The notes under the pieces were generated by a model. The model was not told the DNA's origin. It saw only the letters and a program-made list of their open reading frames with translations, and ran no database searches. A stretch of DNA of 5,143 bases. Source: an uncultured Oscillospiraceae bacterium. Lineage in GTDB: Bacteria; Bacillota; Clostridia; Oscillospirales; Acutalibacteraceae. The DNA is taken from positions 1-5,143 of the forward strand of contig USHL01000117.1 of assembly GCA_900554525.1 (NCBI GenBank), given 5' to 3'. Position 1 is the first letter of the stretch; each line of letters starts with the position of its first letter. A program made the translations under genes and the position numbers. This document shows positions 4,152 to 5,143 of the stretch, in pieces.

Positions 4152-5143
4152 ATGAAATTCAAAAACGCTCACATTTATAAAAACGGCGCCTTTACAAAAG
4201 AAGATTTTTTCCTTTCCGCCGGCGGTGACCGGTGTTTTGATAATTGTTATGTTTTTCCGGCTTTTTGCGATGTACACGTACATTTCAGAGAACCGGGATT
4301 TTTTTATAAGGAGACAATCCGCTCAGGCTCTTTGTCGGCGGCGCGCGGCGGATATACCGACGTTTTCACTATGCCCAATCTCAGCCCCGTGCCCGACTGC
4401 GCGGCGGCGATAAACGAACAGCTTGAAATCATAAAAAAAGACGCCGTGATAAACGTTCATCCCTTTGCGGCGATAACGGCCGGCGAAAAGGGCGAAGCCC
4501 TTTCCGATATGGAGGCGCTCGCCCCCCTGTGCGCCGGGTTTTCCGACGACGGCCGCGGCGTTCAGTCGGAAGAGCTTATGCGCGCGGCTATGGAAAAGGC
4601 AAAATCGCTCGGCAAAATCATAGCCGCCCACTGCGAGGATAACAGTCTTTTAAAAGGCGGCTATATCCATGACGGCGAATACGCAAGGCGGCACGGTCAC
4701 AAGGGCATTTGCAGCGAAAGCGAGTGGGGTCCCGTTGCCCGCGACTTAAAGCTCGCGAAAGAAACCGGCTGCAAATATCACGTCTGCCATATTTCGACCG
4801 CCGAAAGCGTTGAAATCATACGCCGCGCCAAGTCGGAGGGTGTCGACGTAACCTGCGAGACCGCTCCACACTATCTGCTTTTAAACGACATGGATTTAAA
4901 AGACGAGGGTCGCTTTAAAATGAACCCGCCGATACGCTCGGAGCGCGACCGTCTGGCGCTTATCGAGGGAATTAAGGACGGCACCGTAGATATGATAGCC
5001 ACCGACCACGCCCCCCACTCTGCCGAGGAAAAATCCGGCGGGCTTAAAAACAGCCTGATGGGGGTCGTAGGGCTTGAAACCGCCTTTCCTATGCTTTACA
5101 CCTACCTTGTAAAGCCCGGAATCATAACCCTTGAAAGGCTGAT
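4152..5143 (+). CDS. pyrC: Dihydroorotase, class I (3' end beyond the window)
   Basis: This zinc amidohydrolase interconverts N-carbamoyl-L-aspartate and L-dihydroorotate, the third step of de novo UMP synthesis, in the cytoplasm. The frame stays open to the window edge: 330 codons of a family usually near 425-430 aa. All expected metal or catalytic positions are visible: DVHVHFREPG with His42 and His44, the MPN substrate loop at 74-76, SDDGRG with the Asp132/Asp133 pair (one bridging the metals in class I enzymes), AHCED with His160, CHIST with His213, and ATDHAPH with the catalytic Asp285. ETAPHY (236-241) and the KMNPPIR segment (256-262) are also typical. The first HxH lies about 15-20 residues earlier than usual, so the N-terminal beta-sandwich part is shortened. 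It is controlled by the PyrR-type attenuator directly upstream and is probably the first gene of a pyr operon continuing past the window. Confidence 0.95.
   Translation, partial: MKFKNAHIYKNGAFTKEDFFLSAGGDRCFDNCYVFPAFCDVHVHFREPGFFYKETIRSGSLSAARGGYTDVFTMPNLSPVPDCAAAINEQLEIIKKDAVINVHPFAAITAGEKGEALSDMEALAPLCAGFSDDGRGVQSEELMRAAMEKAKSLGKIIAAHCEDNSLLKGGYIHDGEYARRHGHKGICSESEWGPVARDLKLAKETGCKYHVCHISTAESVEIIRRAKSEGVDVTCETAPHYLLLNDMDLKDEGRFKMNPPIRSERDRLALIEGIKDGTVDMIATDHAPHSAEEKSGGLKNSLMGVVGLETAFPMLYTYLVKPGIITLERL

Noticed and set aside
4225..4631. Other open frames (forward 4225-4413 and reverse 4323-4631) within pyrC
   Set aside because: Both fall inside the dihydroorotase frame, which carries all family motifs and stays open to the window edge.

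Overview
The window looks like a chromosomal segment of a Firmicute, most likely a clostridial (Ruminococcus/Oscillospira-like) bacterium. The clues are strong AAGGAG-type ribosome sites, GTG/TTG starts, a PyrR-type RNA attenuator, and protein families common in that group. This taxonomic guess is inference. All supported genes lie on the + strand, in three blocks.

Block 1 (about 1-1059): an unresolved 3' end of an upstream frame, then a short DNA-alkylation-repair protein of the MGMT/Ogt DNA-binding-domain family that keeps its PCHR active-site cysteine and probably starts at TTG. A GNAT acetyltransferase follows, starting 1 nt after the repair gene's stop. The two are probably co-transcribed.

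Block 2 (1207-3896): a 147-nt AT-rich intergenic stretch with repeated palindromes and weak promoter-like boxes, then three tightly linked genes: a polytopic GT-C type membrane glycosyltransferase, a GT2 polyprenol-phosphate-type glycosyltransferase, and a GtrA-family membrane protein. The first two overlap by 41 nt, and the third starts 13 nt after the second ends. Together they match a three-component membrane glycosylation system: GT2 charges a lipid carrier, GtrA helps flip it, and the GT-C enzyme transfers the sugar outside. The sugar and the acceptor cannot be read from sequence.

Block 3 (3897-5143): a good sigma-A promoter, then a leader RNA that can be folded by eye into a complete PyrR-type attenuator, then pyrC (class I dihydroorotase), cut by the window end after 330 codons. 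The leader has a PyrR binding hairpin with a CUGUGA hexaloop, an antiterminator made from its 5' arm and the 5' arm of the terminator, and a GC-containing terminator with a seven-T tail. This means pyrimidine biosynthesis is probably shut down by uridine nucleotides through premature termination. The attenuator is the most informative non-coding element here. I see no mobile element, CRISPR array, tRNA or rRNA.
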